From assembly GCF_011752065.1 (NCBI RefSeq), contig NZ_JAAIJY010000001.1, positions 62,001-126,000 on the forward strand: a stretch of DNA of 64,000 nt, read 5' to 3'. This stretch comes from Actinomyces sp. ZJ308 (lineage in GTDB: Bacteria > Actinomycetota > Actinomycetes > Actinomycetales > Actinomycetaceae). Shown piece by piece: positions 1-9,644 of this stretch; within the stretch, counting starts at the first letter, position 1; every line of letters starts with the position of its first letter. The position numbers were made by a program, and so were the translations under genes. The notes under the pieces are model-generated. The model saw only the letters and a list, made by a program, of their open reading frames with translations, was not told the origin of the DNA and made no database searches.

Positions 1-2408
1 CCGGCACCATGGAGTTCCTCCTCATCAACCACCCGCTGGACTGCCCCGTGTGTGACAAGGGCGGCGAGTGCCCCCTGCAGAACCAGGCCCTGGAGCTCAT
101 GGCCTCCGGCGCCCAGTCCGCCACCCGCTTCACCGACGTCAAGCGCACCTTCCCCAAGCCGCTGCGCCTGACCAGCAATATCCTGCTGGACCGCGACCGC
201 TGCATCCTGTGCCAGCGCTGCGTGCGCTTCGCCGACCAGATCCCCGGCGACCCCTTCATCGCCCTCCAGGGACGCGGCGGCGGCCACCCCTCCTACGACA
301 TGGACGGCCACCCCGAGCACGCCGGCGGCCTGTACTCCGAGCAGATCGGGCGCTTCGACGCCCGCGTCCTGGACTTCTCCACCGGCTCCGCCGAGCAGTC
401 GATCGACGCCGACCTCCAGACGATCCGCGGCGTGCCCTCCCTGAGCGCCCTGGGCGACCTGACCGGCCCCGGCGGCGAGCCCGGCGCCTCCGACGGCACC
501 GACTACGGACCCGACCTGGGTGCCGGACGCGAGGACCTCGACGTCTCCGGGCGGCCCTTCGCCTCCTACTTCTCCGGCAACATCATCCAGATCTGCCCCG
601 TGGGCGCCCTGACCTCGGCGAGGTACCGCTTCCGGGCCCGTCCCATGGACCTGGTCTCCACCGACTCCGTCACCGAGCACGACGCCTCCGGCTCGGCCAT
701 CCGCGTCGACATGCGCCGCGGCGTCGTCCTGCGCCACCTGGCCGGCAACGACCCCGAGGTCAACGAGGAGTGGATCACCGACAAGGACCGCTTCGCCTTC
801 ACCTGGTCCTCCCAGCCCGACCGCCTCACCGTGCCGCTCGTGCGCGACGAGGATACCGGCGAGCTCGTCACCACCTCCTGGTCCGATGCCCTGGACGTCG
901 CCGCCCGGGGATTGGCCCGCGCCGCCTCCGACGGGGGAGTGGGGCTCCTGCCCGGCGGCCGCCTCACCCTGGAGGACGCCTGGGCCTGGTCCCGCTTCGC
1001 CCGCACCGTCCTGGGCACCAACGACATCGACCAGCGCGTGCGCACCCACAGCCTGGAGGAGGACACCTTCCTGGCCGCCCGGGTGGCCGGCACCGGCCTG
1101 GGCGCCGTCACCTACCGCCACCTGGAGACGGCCGGCCAGGTCCTGCTCCTGGGCCTGGAGCCCGAGGACGAGTGCGGCTCGCTGTTCCTGCGCCTGCGCA
1201 AGGGCGTGCGCGCCGGCGGCGTCAACGTGGCCACGGTGACCACCTGCCTGAGCGCCGGCAGCCGCAAGCTCTCCGCCCAGGCCGTCCTCACCCCGCCCGG
1301 GGAGGAGGCCCGCGTCGTCGCCCACCTCAGCCAGACCCACCCCGCCCTCGTGGAGGCCCTGCGGGCCGACGGCGCCACCATCCTCGTCGGCGAGCGCGCC
1401 GCCCGCGTGCCCGGCCTGCTCAGCGTCGCCGACGCCCTGGCCACCGCCACCGGCGCCCTGCTGGCCTGGGTCCCGCGGCGCAGCGGCGAGCGCGGCGGCA
1501 TCGAGGCGGGGCTGCTGCCCGGCCTGCTGCCCGGCGGGCGCCCCGTGGCCGACCCCGAGGCCCGGTCCCAGGTCGAGCGGGCCTGGAACATGGGCCCCGA
1601 GCACCACCTGCCCACGTCGCTGGGTCGTGACACCACCGGGATCCTCTCGGCCCTCCTGGACGGCACCCTCGCCGGCGCCGTCGTCGGCGGCATCGACCTG
1701 CGCGACTTCCCGGACCCGGGCCTGGCCCGCGCGGCCATGGCCGCCAGCGGCTTCACCGTCCAGCTCGAGGTGCGCCGCAGCGAGGTCAGCGAGCACGCCG
1801 ACGTCGTCCTGCCCGTGGCCCCGGCCGTGGAGAAGAACGGCACCTTCGTCAACTGGGAGGGGCGCGTGCGGCCCTTCGGCCAGGCCCACGTCTCGCGTGC
1901 CCGCACCGACCGCCAGGTCCTGGGGATGCTCGCCGACGAGATGGGCGTCGACCTCCAGGTCGACGACCTGGTCACCCTGCACGAGCAGCTCGCCGCCCTG
2001 GGCCTGTGGCGCGGCCAGCGCATGCCGGTCGCCTTCGGCCGCGCCCCGACGCCCGGCGCCGAGGCGGCCATCGTCGTCGGCGGCTTGGAGGCTCGCCTGA
2101 CCACCCACAAGCCCATGCTCGACGCCGGACGCCTCCAGGACGGCGAGCCCTTCCTGGCCGCCACCGCCCTGCGCCCCGTCGCCAAGGTGGGCGCCGACCT
2201 CGCCCAGCGCCTGTCACTGGCCGGCGGCGATGAGGTGACCGTCTCGACCGCCACCGGGTCGATCACCCTGCCGGCCGTCGTCGGCGGCGTCAGTGACGGA
2301 ACCGTGTGGCTGCCCGAGTGCTCGGCCGGATCCACCGTCCACCAGACCCTGGGCGCCGGCCACGGCTCCCGGGTCACCGTGACCCACGCAGCGGAGGTAC
2401 TGAGGTGA
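1..2408 (+). CDS. nuoG: NADH-quinone oxidoreductase subunit G (5' truncated by window edge)
   Basis: Catalytic-arm subunit of respiratory complex I that passes electrons through a chain of Fe-S clusters. The reading frame is open to the left edge, so the N-terminal 2Fe-2S domain is missing and the ATG at 9 is internal. Visible from that Met: the His/Cys cluster motif HPLDCPVCDKGGEC (residues 8-21), then CILCQRC (65-71) with its partner Cys in ICPVGAL (196), followed by a molybdopterin-oxidoreductase-like domain to the C-terminus. Between CILCQRC and ICPVGAL lies an unusually long Gly/Asp-rich stretch (about residues 87-183). From memory, common NuoG proteins have a much shorter segment here. 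The stop overlaps the nuoH GTG start. Confidence 0.95.
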   Translation, partial: GTMEFLLINHPLDCPVCDKGGECPLQNQALELMASGAQSATRFTDVKRTFPKPLRLTSNILLDRDRCILCQRCVRFADQIPGDPFIALQGRGGGHPSYDMDGHPEHAGGLYSEQIGRFDARVLDFSTGSAEQSIDADLQTIRGVPSLSALGDLTGPGGEPGASDGTDYGPDLGAGREDLDVSGRPFASYFSGNIIQICPVGALTSARYRFRARPMDLVSTDSVTEHDASGSAIRVDMRRGVVLRHLAGNDPEVNEEWITDKDRFAFTWSSQPDRLTVPLVRDEDTGELVTTSWSDALDVAARGLARAASDGGVGLLPGGRLTLEDAWAWSRFARTVLGTNDIDQRVRTHSLEEDTFLAARVAGTGLGAVTYRHLETAGQVLLLGLEPEDECGSLFLRLRKGVRAGGVNVATVTTCLSAGSRKLSAQAVLTPPGEEARVVAHLSQTHPALVEALRADGATILVGERAARVPGLLSVADALATATGALLAWVPRRSGERGGIEAGLLPGLLPGGRPVADPEARSQVERAWNMGPEHHLPTSLGRDTTGILSALLDGTLAGAVVGGIDLRDFPDPGLARAAMAASGFTVQLEVRRSEVSEHADVVLPVAPAVEKNGTFVNWEGRVRPFGQAHVSRARTDRQVLGMLADEMGVDLQVDDLVTLHEQLAALGLWRGQRMPVAFGRAPTPGAEAAIVVGGLEARLTTHKPMLDAGRLQDGEPFLAATALRPVAKVGADLAQRLSLAGGDEVTVSTATGSITLPAVVGGVSDGTVWLPECSAGSTVHQTLGAGHGSRVTVTHAAEVLR

Positions 2409-4027
2409 ACCCGATCCACGCGGCTCAGGCAGCCGCCGACGACGCCGTCTCCAACGGGGGCGTGGTCGCCGACTTCTCCGCCGAGACCTGGTGGCTGACC
2501 CTCATCAAGGCCGTCTTCATCGTCGCCTTCCTCATCGTCAGCGTCATGATGGCCCTGTGGGTGGAGCGCCGCGGCCTGGCCCGCATGCAGACCCGCCTGG
2601 GCCCCAACGTCAACGGACCGCTCGGACTGCTCCAGGCGGTCGCCGACGCCGGCAAGCTCATCATGAAGGAGGACTTCTGGCTCAAGGGGGCCGAGAAGAT
2701 CATCTACCTCCTGGCCCCGCTCATCGCCGCCTTCAGCGCCTTCATGGTCTACGCGGTCATCCCCTTCGGGCCGCAGGTGAGCATCTTCGGCCACTCCACG
2801 CCCCTGCAGCTGACCGACTTCCCCGTGGCGGTCCTCTACATCCTGGCCATCACCGCCTTCGGCGTCTACGGCATCATCCTGGGCGGCTGGTCCACCCACT
2901 CCACCTACCCGCTCTTCGGCGCCGTGCGCTCCGCCGCGCAGGTCATCTCCTACGAGCTGAGCATGAGCCTGTCCATCCTCACGGTCTTCCTGGCCTCGGG
3001 AACCATGTCCACCTCCGGGATCGTCAGCGCCCAGCAGCGGATCTGGTGGGCCGTGGCGATGCTGCCCAGCTTCATCATCTACGTCATCTCCATGATCGGC
3101 GAGGTCAACCGCCTCCCCTTCGACCTGCCCGAGGCCGAGGGCGAGCTCGTCGCCGGACACATGGTCGAGTACTCCTCGATGAAGTTCGCCTGGTACTTCC
3201 TGGCCGAGTACATCAACATGTTCAACGTCTCGGCCGTGTGCGTCACCCTGTTCCTGGGCGGCTGGCGCTCGACGATCCTCAGCCTGTTCTGGGAGGGCGC
3301 CAACTCCGGCTGGTGGCCGATGCTGTGGTTCATCGGCAAGGTCTGGGCGGTCATGTTCTTCATGGTCTGGACCCGAGGCACCCTGGTGCGCATCCGCTAC
3401 GACCACTTCATGAAGCTGGGCTGGAAGGTCCTCATCCCGGTCTCCCTGGTGTGGTTCGTGCTGGTCGCGGTCGTGCGCGCCTTCCGCACCTTCTCCGGCG
3501 CCTCCGTGCAGGCCCTCCTGCTGCCGCTGGCCGTCGTCTTCTGCGTCATCATGCTCATCCTCTTCCTCATCCCCGACAAGGAGGACGAGGAGGAGCTCTA
3601 CGACGATGACGAGTACGAGGACGAGGAGGGCGACGACGTCGAGATCATGAGCGCCGACGACGACCACGTCGCCTTCCTCGAGGGCTTCCCCGTCCCGCCG
3701 CTGCCGGGCGAGTCCCTGCCGCCCTCGCCGCGCGCCCGACGCGCCGCCCTGGCCGATGACTCCGACGGATTCGAGGGCTTCGAGGACGGTCCGGCGGCCG
3801 CCGTCGGCCTCCTGGACCACGGTGACGACGAGTCCGACGACGCCGACGATGCCGTCGATTCCGCCGCCTCCGCCGGGTCTCCCGACTCCTCCGGTGCTGA
3901 TACGTCCGCCCCGGCCCGCACCGGCGCGGACGCGGCCACCGCCCTGCCCACCTTCACCCTTGGCCTCAAGGCCGACCAGGCCAGCGACAAAGCCACTGAG
4001 GCACCCCAGGAGGGAAAAGATGACTGA
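2405..4027 (+). CDS. nuoH: NADH-quinone oxidoreductase subunit H
   Basis: Membrane subunit of complex I that forms much of the quinone-binding chamber at the junction with the peripheral arm. The GTG start shares the GTGA overlap with the nuoG stop. The 540-residue product has the family core with about eight membrane segments and the conserved loops [15 protein letters not shown] and [19 protein letters not shown]. The core ends near residue 388. It continues as a cytosolic tail of about 150 residues, first very acidic (runs of Glu/Asp) and then Ser/Ala/Asp-rich. Family members are usually near 330-450 residues, so the tail is an extension of unknown role. It overlaps nuoI by 8 bases. Confidence 0.96.
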   Translation: MNPIHAAQAAADDAVSNGGVVADFSAETWWLTLIKAVFIVAFLIVSVMMALWVERRGLARMQTRLGPNVNGPLGLLQAVADAGKLIMKEDFWLKGAEKIIYLLAPLIAAFSAFMVYAVIPFGPQVSIFGHSTPLQLTDFPVAVLYILAITAFGVYGIILGGWSTHSTYPLFGAVRSAAQVISYELSMSLSILTVFLASGTMSTSGIVSAQQRIWWAVAMLPSFIIYVISMIGEVNRLPFDLPEAEGELVAGHMVEYSSMKFAWYFLAEYINMFNVSAVCVTLFLGGWRSTILSLFWEGANSGWWPMLWFIGKVWAVMFFMVWTRGTLVRIRYDHFMKLGWKVLIPVSLVWFVLVAVVRAFRTFSGASVQALLLPLAVVFCVIMLILFLIPDKEDEEELYDDDEYEDEEGDDVEIMSADDDHVAFLEGFPVPPLPGESLPPSPRARRAALADDSDGFEGFEDGPAAAVGLLDHGDDESDDADDAVDSAASAGSPDSSGADTSAPARTGADAATALPTFTLGLKADQASDKATEAPQEGKDD

Positions 4028-4730
4028 TCGCCCGCACCGTTCCCGGGGCTCCCAGCACGACGACTGGCTGCGCGACGCTCCCTCCGCCCTGGCCCGGGCC
4101 TTCGCGCCCGTGGCCGGTTACGGGGTCACCATCTCCTCGATGTTCCGCCCGGTGGTCACCGAGCAGTACCCCTTCGAGCCCGCCCAGGTGATGCCCCGCT
4201 ACCACGGCCGCCACCGGCTCAACCGCTACGACGACGGCCTGGAGAAGTGCATCGGCTGCGAGCTGTGCGCCTGGGCCTGCCCCGCCGACGCGATCTACGT
4301 CGAGGCGGCCTCCAACGAGCCCGGCGCCCAGTACTCGCCCGGTGAGCGCTACGGGCGCGTCTACCAGATCAACTACCTGCGCTGCATCTTCTGCGGCATG
4401 TGCATCGAGGCCTGCCCCACCCGGGCCCTGACCATGTCCACCGACTTCGATGAGCTCGTCGGCCCCGGCCGCGAGGGCCTCATCTACGAGAAGGAGGACC
4501 TGCTGGCCCCCGTGCCCGACGGCGCCGTCGCCGCCCCCCACCCCATGGTCGAGGACACCGAGGACGGCGACTACTACCGCGGCCGGGTCACCGGCTCCAC
4601 CCAGGCCCAGATCGACTGGGTGCGCACCCACCGGCCCGATGATCCCAGCCTGGCCGGCGCCCGCGCCAAGGCCGCCTCCACCGCCTCCGGCTGGGGCACG
4701 AGGCAGACCGTCAAGGGGGCCGTGCGATGA
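4020..4730 (+). CDS. nuoI: NADH-quinone oxidoreductase subunit I
   Basis: Ferredoxin-like subunit carrying the two 4Fe-4S clusters (N6a, N6b) that pass electrons toward the quinone site. Both CxxCxxCxxxCP motifs are intact: [12 protein letters not shown] from about residue 77 and [12 protein letters not shown] from about residue 122. The ATG at 4020 lies inside the end of nuoH and gives 236 residues. That includes a C-terminal extension past the ferredoxin fold, longer than in minimal NuoI proteins of about 160-180 residues. The stop overlaps the nuoJ start (ATGA). Confidence 0.96.
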   Translation: MTDRPHRSRGSQHDDWLRDAPSALARAFAPVAGYGVTISSMFRPVVTEQYPFEPAQVMPRYHGRHRLNRYDDGLEKCIGCELCAWACPADAIYVEAASNEPGAQYSPGERYGRVYQINYLRCIFCGMCIEACPTRALTMSTDFDELVGPGREGLIYEKEDLLAPVPDGAVAAPHPMVEDTEDGDYYRGRVTGSTQAQIDWVRTHRPDDPSLAGARAKAASTASGWGTRQTVKGAVR

Positions 4731-5722
4731 GCGCCCTCCTGCTGCCGGCCGCATCAGCCGCCGCCCCCGCCGCTGTCCCGGCCGCGCTGACCGGCGATGG
4801 TCGCCTGGGGCTGGGGGAGACCATCGTGTTCGGCGTCGTCGCCCTGGTCACCGTGGCCTGCGGCATCGGCGTCCTGACCGCCAAGCGGGCCGTGACCGCC
4901 GCCATCAACATGATCGGCATCGTGATCTCGTTGGCCGTCCTCTACATCGTCAATGAGTCGCCCTTCATGGGCATCACCCAGGTCGTGGTCTACACCGGCG
5001 CCGTCATGACCCTCGTGCTCTTCGTCATCATGCTCGTGGGCGTCGGCGGCGACGAGCCGGTGGGGGCCGCCGGCTCGGTCATGAGACGCCCGGTCCTCAT
5101 CCTCCTGGGCCTGGGGCTGGCCGGGGTGCTGGGCGCCGCCGTGTGGCGCACCGCCCTGCCGACCCCGGCCGGGCTCAGCGACGGCGCCAAGGCCGCCCCC
5201 GACCTGCTGGCCGTCACCCTCTACAACGACCACGTCGTCACCATGGAGCTGACCGCCGTCCTGCTCATCATCGCCGCCGTCGGCGCCCTGACCCTCACCC
5301 ACCGCCAGCGCATCCGGGCCCGGCTCAGCCAGCGCCGCGTGGCCGCGGGCAAGATGCAGGCCTACGCCTCCAAGGGCGTCCACCCCGGGCAGAAGCCGAT
5401 GCCCGGCGTCTACGCCTCCACCAACTCCGCCGCCGCCCCGGCCCTGGGCGCCGACGGCGAGGCCGTCGAGGAGTCCGTGCCCCGGGTCCTGCGGGCCCGC
5501 GGCCAGGGCCTGGAGCTGTCCGACGTCTCCCCGGAGATGGGCCTGGCCCAGCGCTCGGGGCGGATCGTGGCCCGCCAGGACAGTGTCGGCGGCGTCGGGG
5601 ACGTCGGCTCCCAGCGCACCGGCCGCTCCGGGATGCCGGCCATGCCCGGCGCCGCCGCCCCCGCCGTCACGCAGCCCGTCCTCGGCGACGATGACGACTC
5701 CGAGCACAAGGAGGAGAAGTGA
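4727..5722 (+). CDS. nuoJ: NADH-quinone oxidoreductase subunit J
   Basis: Membrane subunit of the proton-pumping arm. The first 195 or so residues hold the NuoJ core with about five hydrophobic helices, including the conserved stretch around [20 protein letters not shown]. After the last helix there is a basic segment ([18 protein letters not shown]) and then roughly 130 hydrophilic residues ending in Asp/Glu. The full length of 331 is well above the usual 170-260, so nuoH and nuoJ both carry cytosolic tails here. ATG start in an ATGA overlap with nuoI; the stop overlaps the nuoK GTG. Confidence 0.94.
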   Translation: MSALLLPAASAAAPAAVPAALTGDGRLGLGETIVFGVVALVTVACGIGVLTAKRAVTAAINMIGIVISLAVLYIVNESPFMGITQVVVYTGAVMTLVLFVIMLVGVGGDEPVGAAGSVMRRPVLILLGLGLAGVLGAAVWRTALPTPAGLSDGAKAAPDLLAVTLYNDHVVTMELTAVLLIIAAVGALTLTHRQRIRARLSQRRVAAGKMQAYASKGVHPGQKPMPGVYASTNSAAAPALGADGEAVEESVPRVLRARGQGLELSDVSPEMGLAQRSGRIVARQDSVGGVGDVGSQRTGRSGMPAMPGAAAPAVTQPVLGDDDDSEHKEEK

Positions 5723-6024
5723 GTCTCCCCATCGCCGTCTACATCATCCTGGCCGGGGTCCTGTTCACCCTGGGGGCGCTCACGGTGCTGCTGCGCCGCA
5801 ACGCCATCATCGAGCTCATGGGCGTTGAGCTCATGCTCAACGCCGTCAACCTCGTGCTGGTGACCTTCTCCCGGATCCACGGCAACCTCACCGGCCAGGT
5901 CTTCGCCTTCTTCGTCATGGTGGTGGCCGCCGCCGAGGTCGTGGTGGGGCTGAGCATCGTCGTATCCATCTTCCGCACCCGCAGGTCCACGTCGGTCGAC
6001 GACGAGAACCTGCTCAAGAACTGA
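5719..6024 (+). CDS. nuoK: NADH-quinone oxidoreductase subunit K
   Basis: Small antiporter-like membrane subunit of complex I. The 101-residue protein has three transmembrane helices and the expected buried acidic residues in the segment [19 protein letters not shown]. The GTG start at 5719 overlaps the nuoJ stop (GTGA), which points to translational coupling. Size and motif match the NuoK family closely. Confidence 0.96.
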   Translation: MSLPIAVYIILAGVLFTLGALTVLLRRNAIIELMGVELMLNAVNLVLVTFSRIHGNLTGQVFAFFVMVVAAAEVVVGLSIVVSIFRTRRSTSVDDENLLKN

Positions 6025-6041
6025 GGGGAGAGGCCACCGAC

Positions 6042-8036
6042 ATGCTTCCCGCTCCTGCCACCGCCGTCGTGACGCCCCTGACCGAGGCCACCGGCCCGGC
6101 CTCCTGGGCGTGGCTGCTCATCGCCGTGCCCGCCGCCTCGGCCGCCCTGCTGCTGCTGGCCGGCCGCCGCTCCAACGCCTGGGGCCACTGGGTGGGCCTG
6201 GCCGCCTCCCTGGCCACCGCCTGCCTCGGTGTGGGCATCCTCGTGCAGGTCCTGGGGCTGCCCGCCGAGGAGCGCGTCATCGGGCTGCCCCTCTACCACT
6301 GGTTCACCGCCGGCAACCTGAGCATCGACGTCGGCCTGCGCCTGGACCCGCTGTCACTGACCTTCGTGACCCTGGTGACCTGCGTCGGCTTCCTCATCCA
6401 CCTGTACTCGGTGGCCTACATGGCCCACGATCTTCACCGGCGCCGCTTCTTCGCCTACCTCAACCTCTTCATCGCCGCGATGCTCACCCTGGTCCTGGGC
6501 GACTCCTACATCGTGCTCTTCGTCGGCTGGGAGGGCGTGGGGCTGGCCTCCTACCTGCTCATCGGCTTCTGGAACACGGCCGACGCCGACGCCCCCCAGG
6601 GCGAGCGGGTCACCAGCCGCGAGAACGCGGCCGCCGCCAAGAAGGCCTTCGTCATGAACCGCGTGGGCGACGTCGGCCTCCTGCTGGCCATGATGACGAT
6701 GGTCGGCCAGGTCGGCTCGGTCTCCTTCGACGCCGTCTCGGCCGCCGCCCTCGACGGCTCGGTGGCCACCGGCTGGCTCACCGCCATCGGCTTCTTCCTG
6801 CTCCTGGCGGCCTGCGGTAAGTCCGCCCAGTTCCCGCTCCAGGCCTGGCTGGGCGACGCCATGGCCGGCCCCACGCCGGTCTCCGCCCTCATCCACGCCG
6901 CCACCATGGTGACCGCCGGCGTCTACCTCATGGTCCGCTCCGCCGCCGTCTTCGAGGGCGCCCCGGACGCCCAGATGGCCGTCGCGGTCGTCGGCGCCAT
7001 CACCCTGCTGCTGGGAGCCGTCATCGGAAGCGCCAAGGACGACATGAAGAAGGTCCTGGCCGCCTCCACCATGAGCCAGATCGGCTACATGATGCTGGGC
7101 GCCGGGCTCGGCCCGATCGGCTACGCCTTCGCCATCTTCCACCTGCTCACCCACGGCTTCTTCAAGGCCCAGCTCTTCCTGGGGGCCGGCTCGGTCATGC
7201 ACGCCATGAGCGACCAGGTCGATATGCGCCGCTTCGGCGGCCTGCGCAGCGCCATGACGATCACCTGGGCGACCATGGGCATCGGCTGGCTCGCCATCCT
7301 GGGGGTACCGCCCTTCTCCGGGTTCTGGTCCAAGGACCGCCTCATCGAGGCCGCCTTCGTCGGCGAGGGCGCCAAGCCCTGGATCCTGGGAACCATCGCC
7401 CTGCTGGGCGCCGGCCTGACCGCCTTCTACATGTCCCGCCTGTTCTTCATGATCTTCCACGGCCGGCGGCGCTGGACCACGGACAAGGACCTGGAGGGCG
7501 AGGTCCACCCCCACGAGTCCGGCTGGCTCATGACGCTGCCCCTCATCATCCTGTCCGTGTTCTCCGCGGGCCTGGGAGGGCTGCTGACCTACGACAACAT
7601 GTTCGTCACCTGGCTGGAGCCGGTCACCGGCCACGCCGAGCACGGCGAGCCGGTCCTGCCGGCCACCGTCATCATGGGCGCCACCCTCGCCCTGGTCGTC
7701 GTCGGGGTCGGCGTGGCCTGGTGGATGTACGTGCGCCGGCCGGTGCCCGTCGTCCTCCAGCCCGCCAGCCCCCTGGTGGAGGCCGCCCGCAAGGACATGT
7801 ACCAGGACGCCGTCAACGAGGCCCTGGCCATGCGCACCGGTCAGGGACTCGTCCTGGCCACCGACGCCGTCGAGCGCTACGTCGTCGACGGCGCGATCGA
7901 GGGCGCCGCCGCGGGAACTGGTGCCGTGGGGCGTCTGACCCGCCGCACCGAGTCCGGGTACGTGCGCTCCTACGCCGGCTACATGCTGGCCGGAACGGTC
8001 CTCGTACTCATCGCCGTCCTGGCTGCCAGGTTCTGA
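6042..8036 (+). CDS. nuoL: NADH-quinone oxidoreductase subunit L
   Basis: Largest antiporter-like proton-pumping subunit of complex I. The 664-residue protein shows the Proton_antipo_M hallmark residues: GWEGVGLASYLLIGFW, a Lys-containing helix at CGKSAQFPLQAWLGDAMAGP, and STMSQIGYMMLGAG. The C-terminal part contains the amphipathic lateral segment and a final transmembrane anchor. The ATG at 6042 follows a GGGGAGAGG ribosome-binding region 17 bases after the nuoK stop. Same operon and direction as its neighbours. Confidence 0.96.
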   Translation: MLPAPATAVVTPLTEATGPASWAWLLIAVPAASAALLLLAGRRSNAWGHWVGLAASLATACLGVGILVQVLGLPAEERVIGLPLYHWFTAGNLSIDVGLRLDPLSLTFVTLVTCVGFLIHLYSVAYMAHDLHRRRFFAYLNLFIAAMLTLVLGDSYIVLFVGWEGVGLASYLLIGFWNTADADAPQGERVTSRENAAAAKKAFVMNRVGDVGLLLAMMTMVGQVGSVSFDAVSAAALDGSVATGWLTAIGFFLLLAACGKSAQFPLQAWLGDAMAGPTPVSALIHAATMVTAGVYLMVRSAAVFEGAPDAQMAVAVVGAITLLLGAVIGSAKDDMKKVLAASTMSQIGYMMLGAGLGPIGYAFAIFHLLTHGFFKAQLFLGAGSVMHAMSDQVDMRRFGGLRSAMTITWATMGIGWLAILGVPPFSGFWSKDRLIEAAFVGEGAKPWILGTIALLGAGLTAFYMSRLFFMIFHGRRRWTTDKDLEGEVHPHESGWLMTLPLIILSVFSAGLGGLLTYDNMFVTWLEPVTGHAEHGEPVLPATVIMGATLALVVVGVGVAWWMYVRRPVPVVLQPASPLVEAARKDMYQDAVNEALAMRTGQGLVLATDAVERYVVDGAIEGAAAGTGAVGRLTRRTESGYVRSYAGYMLAGTVLVLIAVLAARF

Positions 8037-8051
8037 GAGGACACCAGACAC

Positions 8052-9644
8052 ATGCCGACTCTTCCCGCTTCGCTGCCCGTCCTGACCGTCATGGCGATCG
8101 TGCCGCTGGTCGGGGCGCTCCTGCTGTGGCTGGTCCCGCCGCTGCGCCGGCTCCACGCCCGCGCCGTGGGCCTGGTGCTCTCCCTGGCCGTCCTCGTCCT
8201 GGGCCTGTGGGCCCTGAGCGCCTTCGACCTCGGTCACGCCGGCACGGTCCAGCTGACCGACACCTACTCGTGGATCCCCGCCATCGGCGCCTCCTGGGCC
8301 CTGGGCGTCAACGGCCTGGGCCTGGCCATGGTGCTCCTGGCCGCCTTCGTCACCCCCCTGGTCCTGCTGGCCTCCTGGGGCGAGGTCCCCGCCGACCGGC
8401 AGGGCCTGTTCACCGGGCTCGTCCTGGCCCTGGAGTTCTTCGTCGTGGTCATCTTCTCGGCCCGCGACCTGCTGCTGTTCTACCTCTGCTTCGAGGCGAT
8501 GCTCATCCCGGTGTACTTCCTCATCGGCTGCTTCGGCGGGGACGGGCGCCAGCGCGCCGCCCTGAAGTTCCTCCTGTACTCCCTGGCCGGCGGGCTCATC
8601 ATGCTCATCGGCGTCATCGCGGTCCACCTGCACTCCGCCAAGGACGGCAGCCCCAGCTTCCTCATCGACTCGGTGGCCGCCAACCTGGACGTGTCCACCT
8701 CCGCCGGGCACTGGATCTTCCTGACCTTCTTCATCGCCTTCGCCATCAAGGCGCCCCTCGTCCCGGTCCACACCTGGCTGCCCGACACCGCCGAGCAGGC
8801 CACCCCGGGCACCTCGGTGCTGCTCATCGGCATCCTGGACAAGATCGGCACCTTCGGGATGATCACCCTGGTCATCCCGATCTTCCCGGAGGCCTCGCGC
8901 TGGGCCGCCCCGGTGGTCCTGGTCCTGGCGGTCGTCTCCATCATCTACGGGGGCCTGGCCGCCATCGCCCAGGACAACCTCTACCGGCTCATCTCCTACA
9001 CCTCCGTGAGCCACTTCGGCTTCATGGTCCTGGGGATCTTCATCGGCAACCAGGTGGCCGCCAACGGCGCCATGGTCTACATGGTGGCCCACGGACTGTC
9101 CATCGCCGGGCTCTACCTGGTCACCGGGTTCATGGCCCGGCGCACCGGGACGGTCGCCATCAGCGAGCTCGGCGGCATCGCCCGGGTCATGCCGCTGGTG
9201 GCCGGCACCTTCCTCGTGTGCGGCCTGGCCTCCATCGCGCTGCCGGGCCTGAGCGGCTTCGTGCCGGAGTGGATGGTGCTCACCGGCACCTTCTCGGTGT
9301 CGCTGGCCCTGGGCGGCGCGGCCGTCGTCGGCGTCGTCATCGCGGCCGTCTACATGCTGCTGCCCTACCAGCGGGTCTTCACCGGGGCGCCGGCGCCCGA
9401 GCGCGTGGGCAGCCCCGACCTCGACGGGCGCGAGCGGCTCGTCATGGTCCCCATTATCGCCGCGATGCTCGCGCTCGGGCTGGCCCCGGCCACGCTCACC
9501 CACGCGCTCGACGACGTCGCCCGGCAGGTCACGCTCACGGTGAGCCGGGCCCCGGAGGCGGCGGCCTCCGGCGTCGCCCCCGATGCCGACGGTGCCGCCG
9601 ACGCGCCCACCGCCTCCACCGCTACGGAAGGGAACGCCAAGTGA
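8052..9644 (+). CDS. nuoM: NADH-quinone oxidoreductase subunit M
   Basis: Second antiporter-like proton-pumping subunit. The 530-residue product keeps the family marks: FEAMLIPVYFLIG with the key Glu, KAPLVPVHTWLPDTAEQA with the conserved Lys, and YTSVSHFGFMVLG. About fourteen hydrophobic helices are evident. It ends with an Ala/Asp-rich hydrophilic tail of about 35 residues. Starts 15 bases after nuoL; its stop overlaps the nuoN GTG. Confidence 0.96.
   Translation: MPTLPASLPVLTVMAIVPLVGALLLWLVPPLRRLHARAVGLVLSLAVLVLGLWALSAFDLGHAGTVQLTDTYSWIPAIGASWALGVNGLGLAMVLLAAFVTPLVLLASWGEVPADRQGLFTGLVLALEFFVVVIFSARDLLLFYLCFEAMLIPVYFLIGCFGGDGRQRAALKFLLYSLAGGLIMLIGVIAVHLHSAKDGSPSFLIDSVAANLDVSTSAGHWIFLTFFIAFAIKAPLVPVHTWLPDTAEQATPGTSVLLIGILDKIGTFGMITLVIPIFPEASRWAAPVVLVLAVVSIIYGGLAAIAQDNLYRLISYTSVSHFGFMVLGIFIGNQVAANGAMVYMVAHGLSIAGLYLVTGFMARRTGTVAISELGGIARVMPLVAGTFLVCGLASIALPGLSGFVPEWMVLTGTFSVSLALGGAAVVGVVIAAVYMLLPYQRVFTGAPAPERVGSPDLDGRERLVMVPIIAAMLALGLAPATLTHALDDVARQVTLTVSRAPEAAASGVAPDADGAADAPTASTATEGNAK

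Noticed and set aside
1112-3820. 902-codon minus-strand open frame opposite nuoG/nuoH
   Set aside because: High-GC shadow: composition is dominated by Gly/Asp/His/Glu-rich low-complexity sequence, and the opposite strand encodes clear complex I subunits.
6354-9503. 1049-codon minus-strand open frame opposite nuoL/nuoM
   Set aside because: Same shadow effect; no recognisable domain, and fully antisense to conserved genes.
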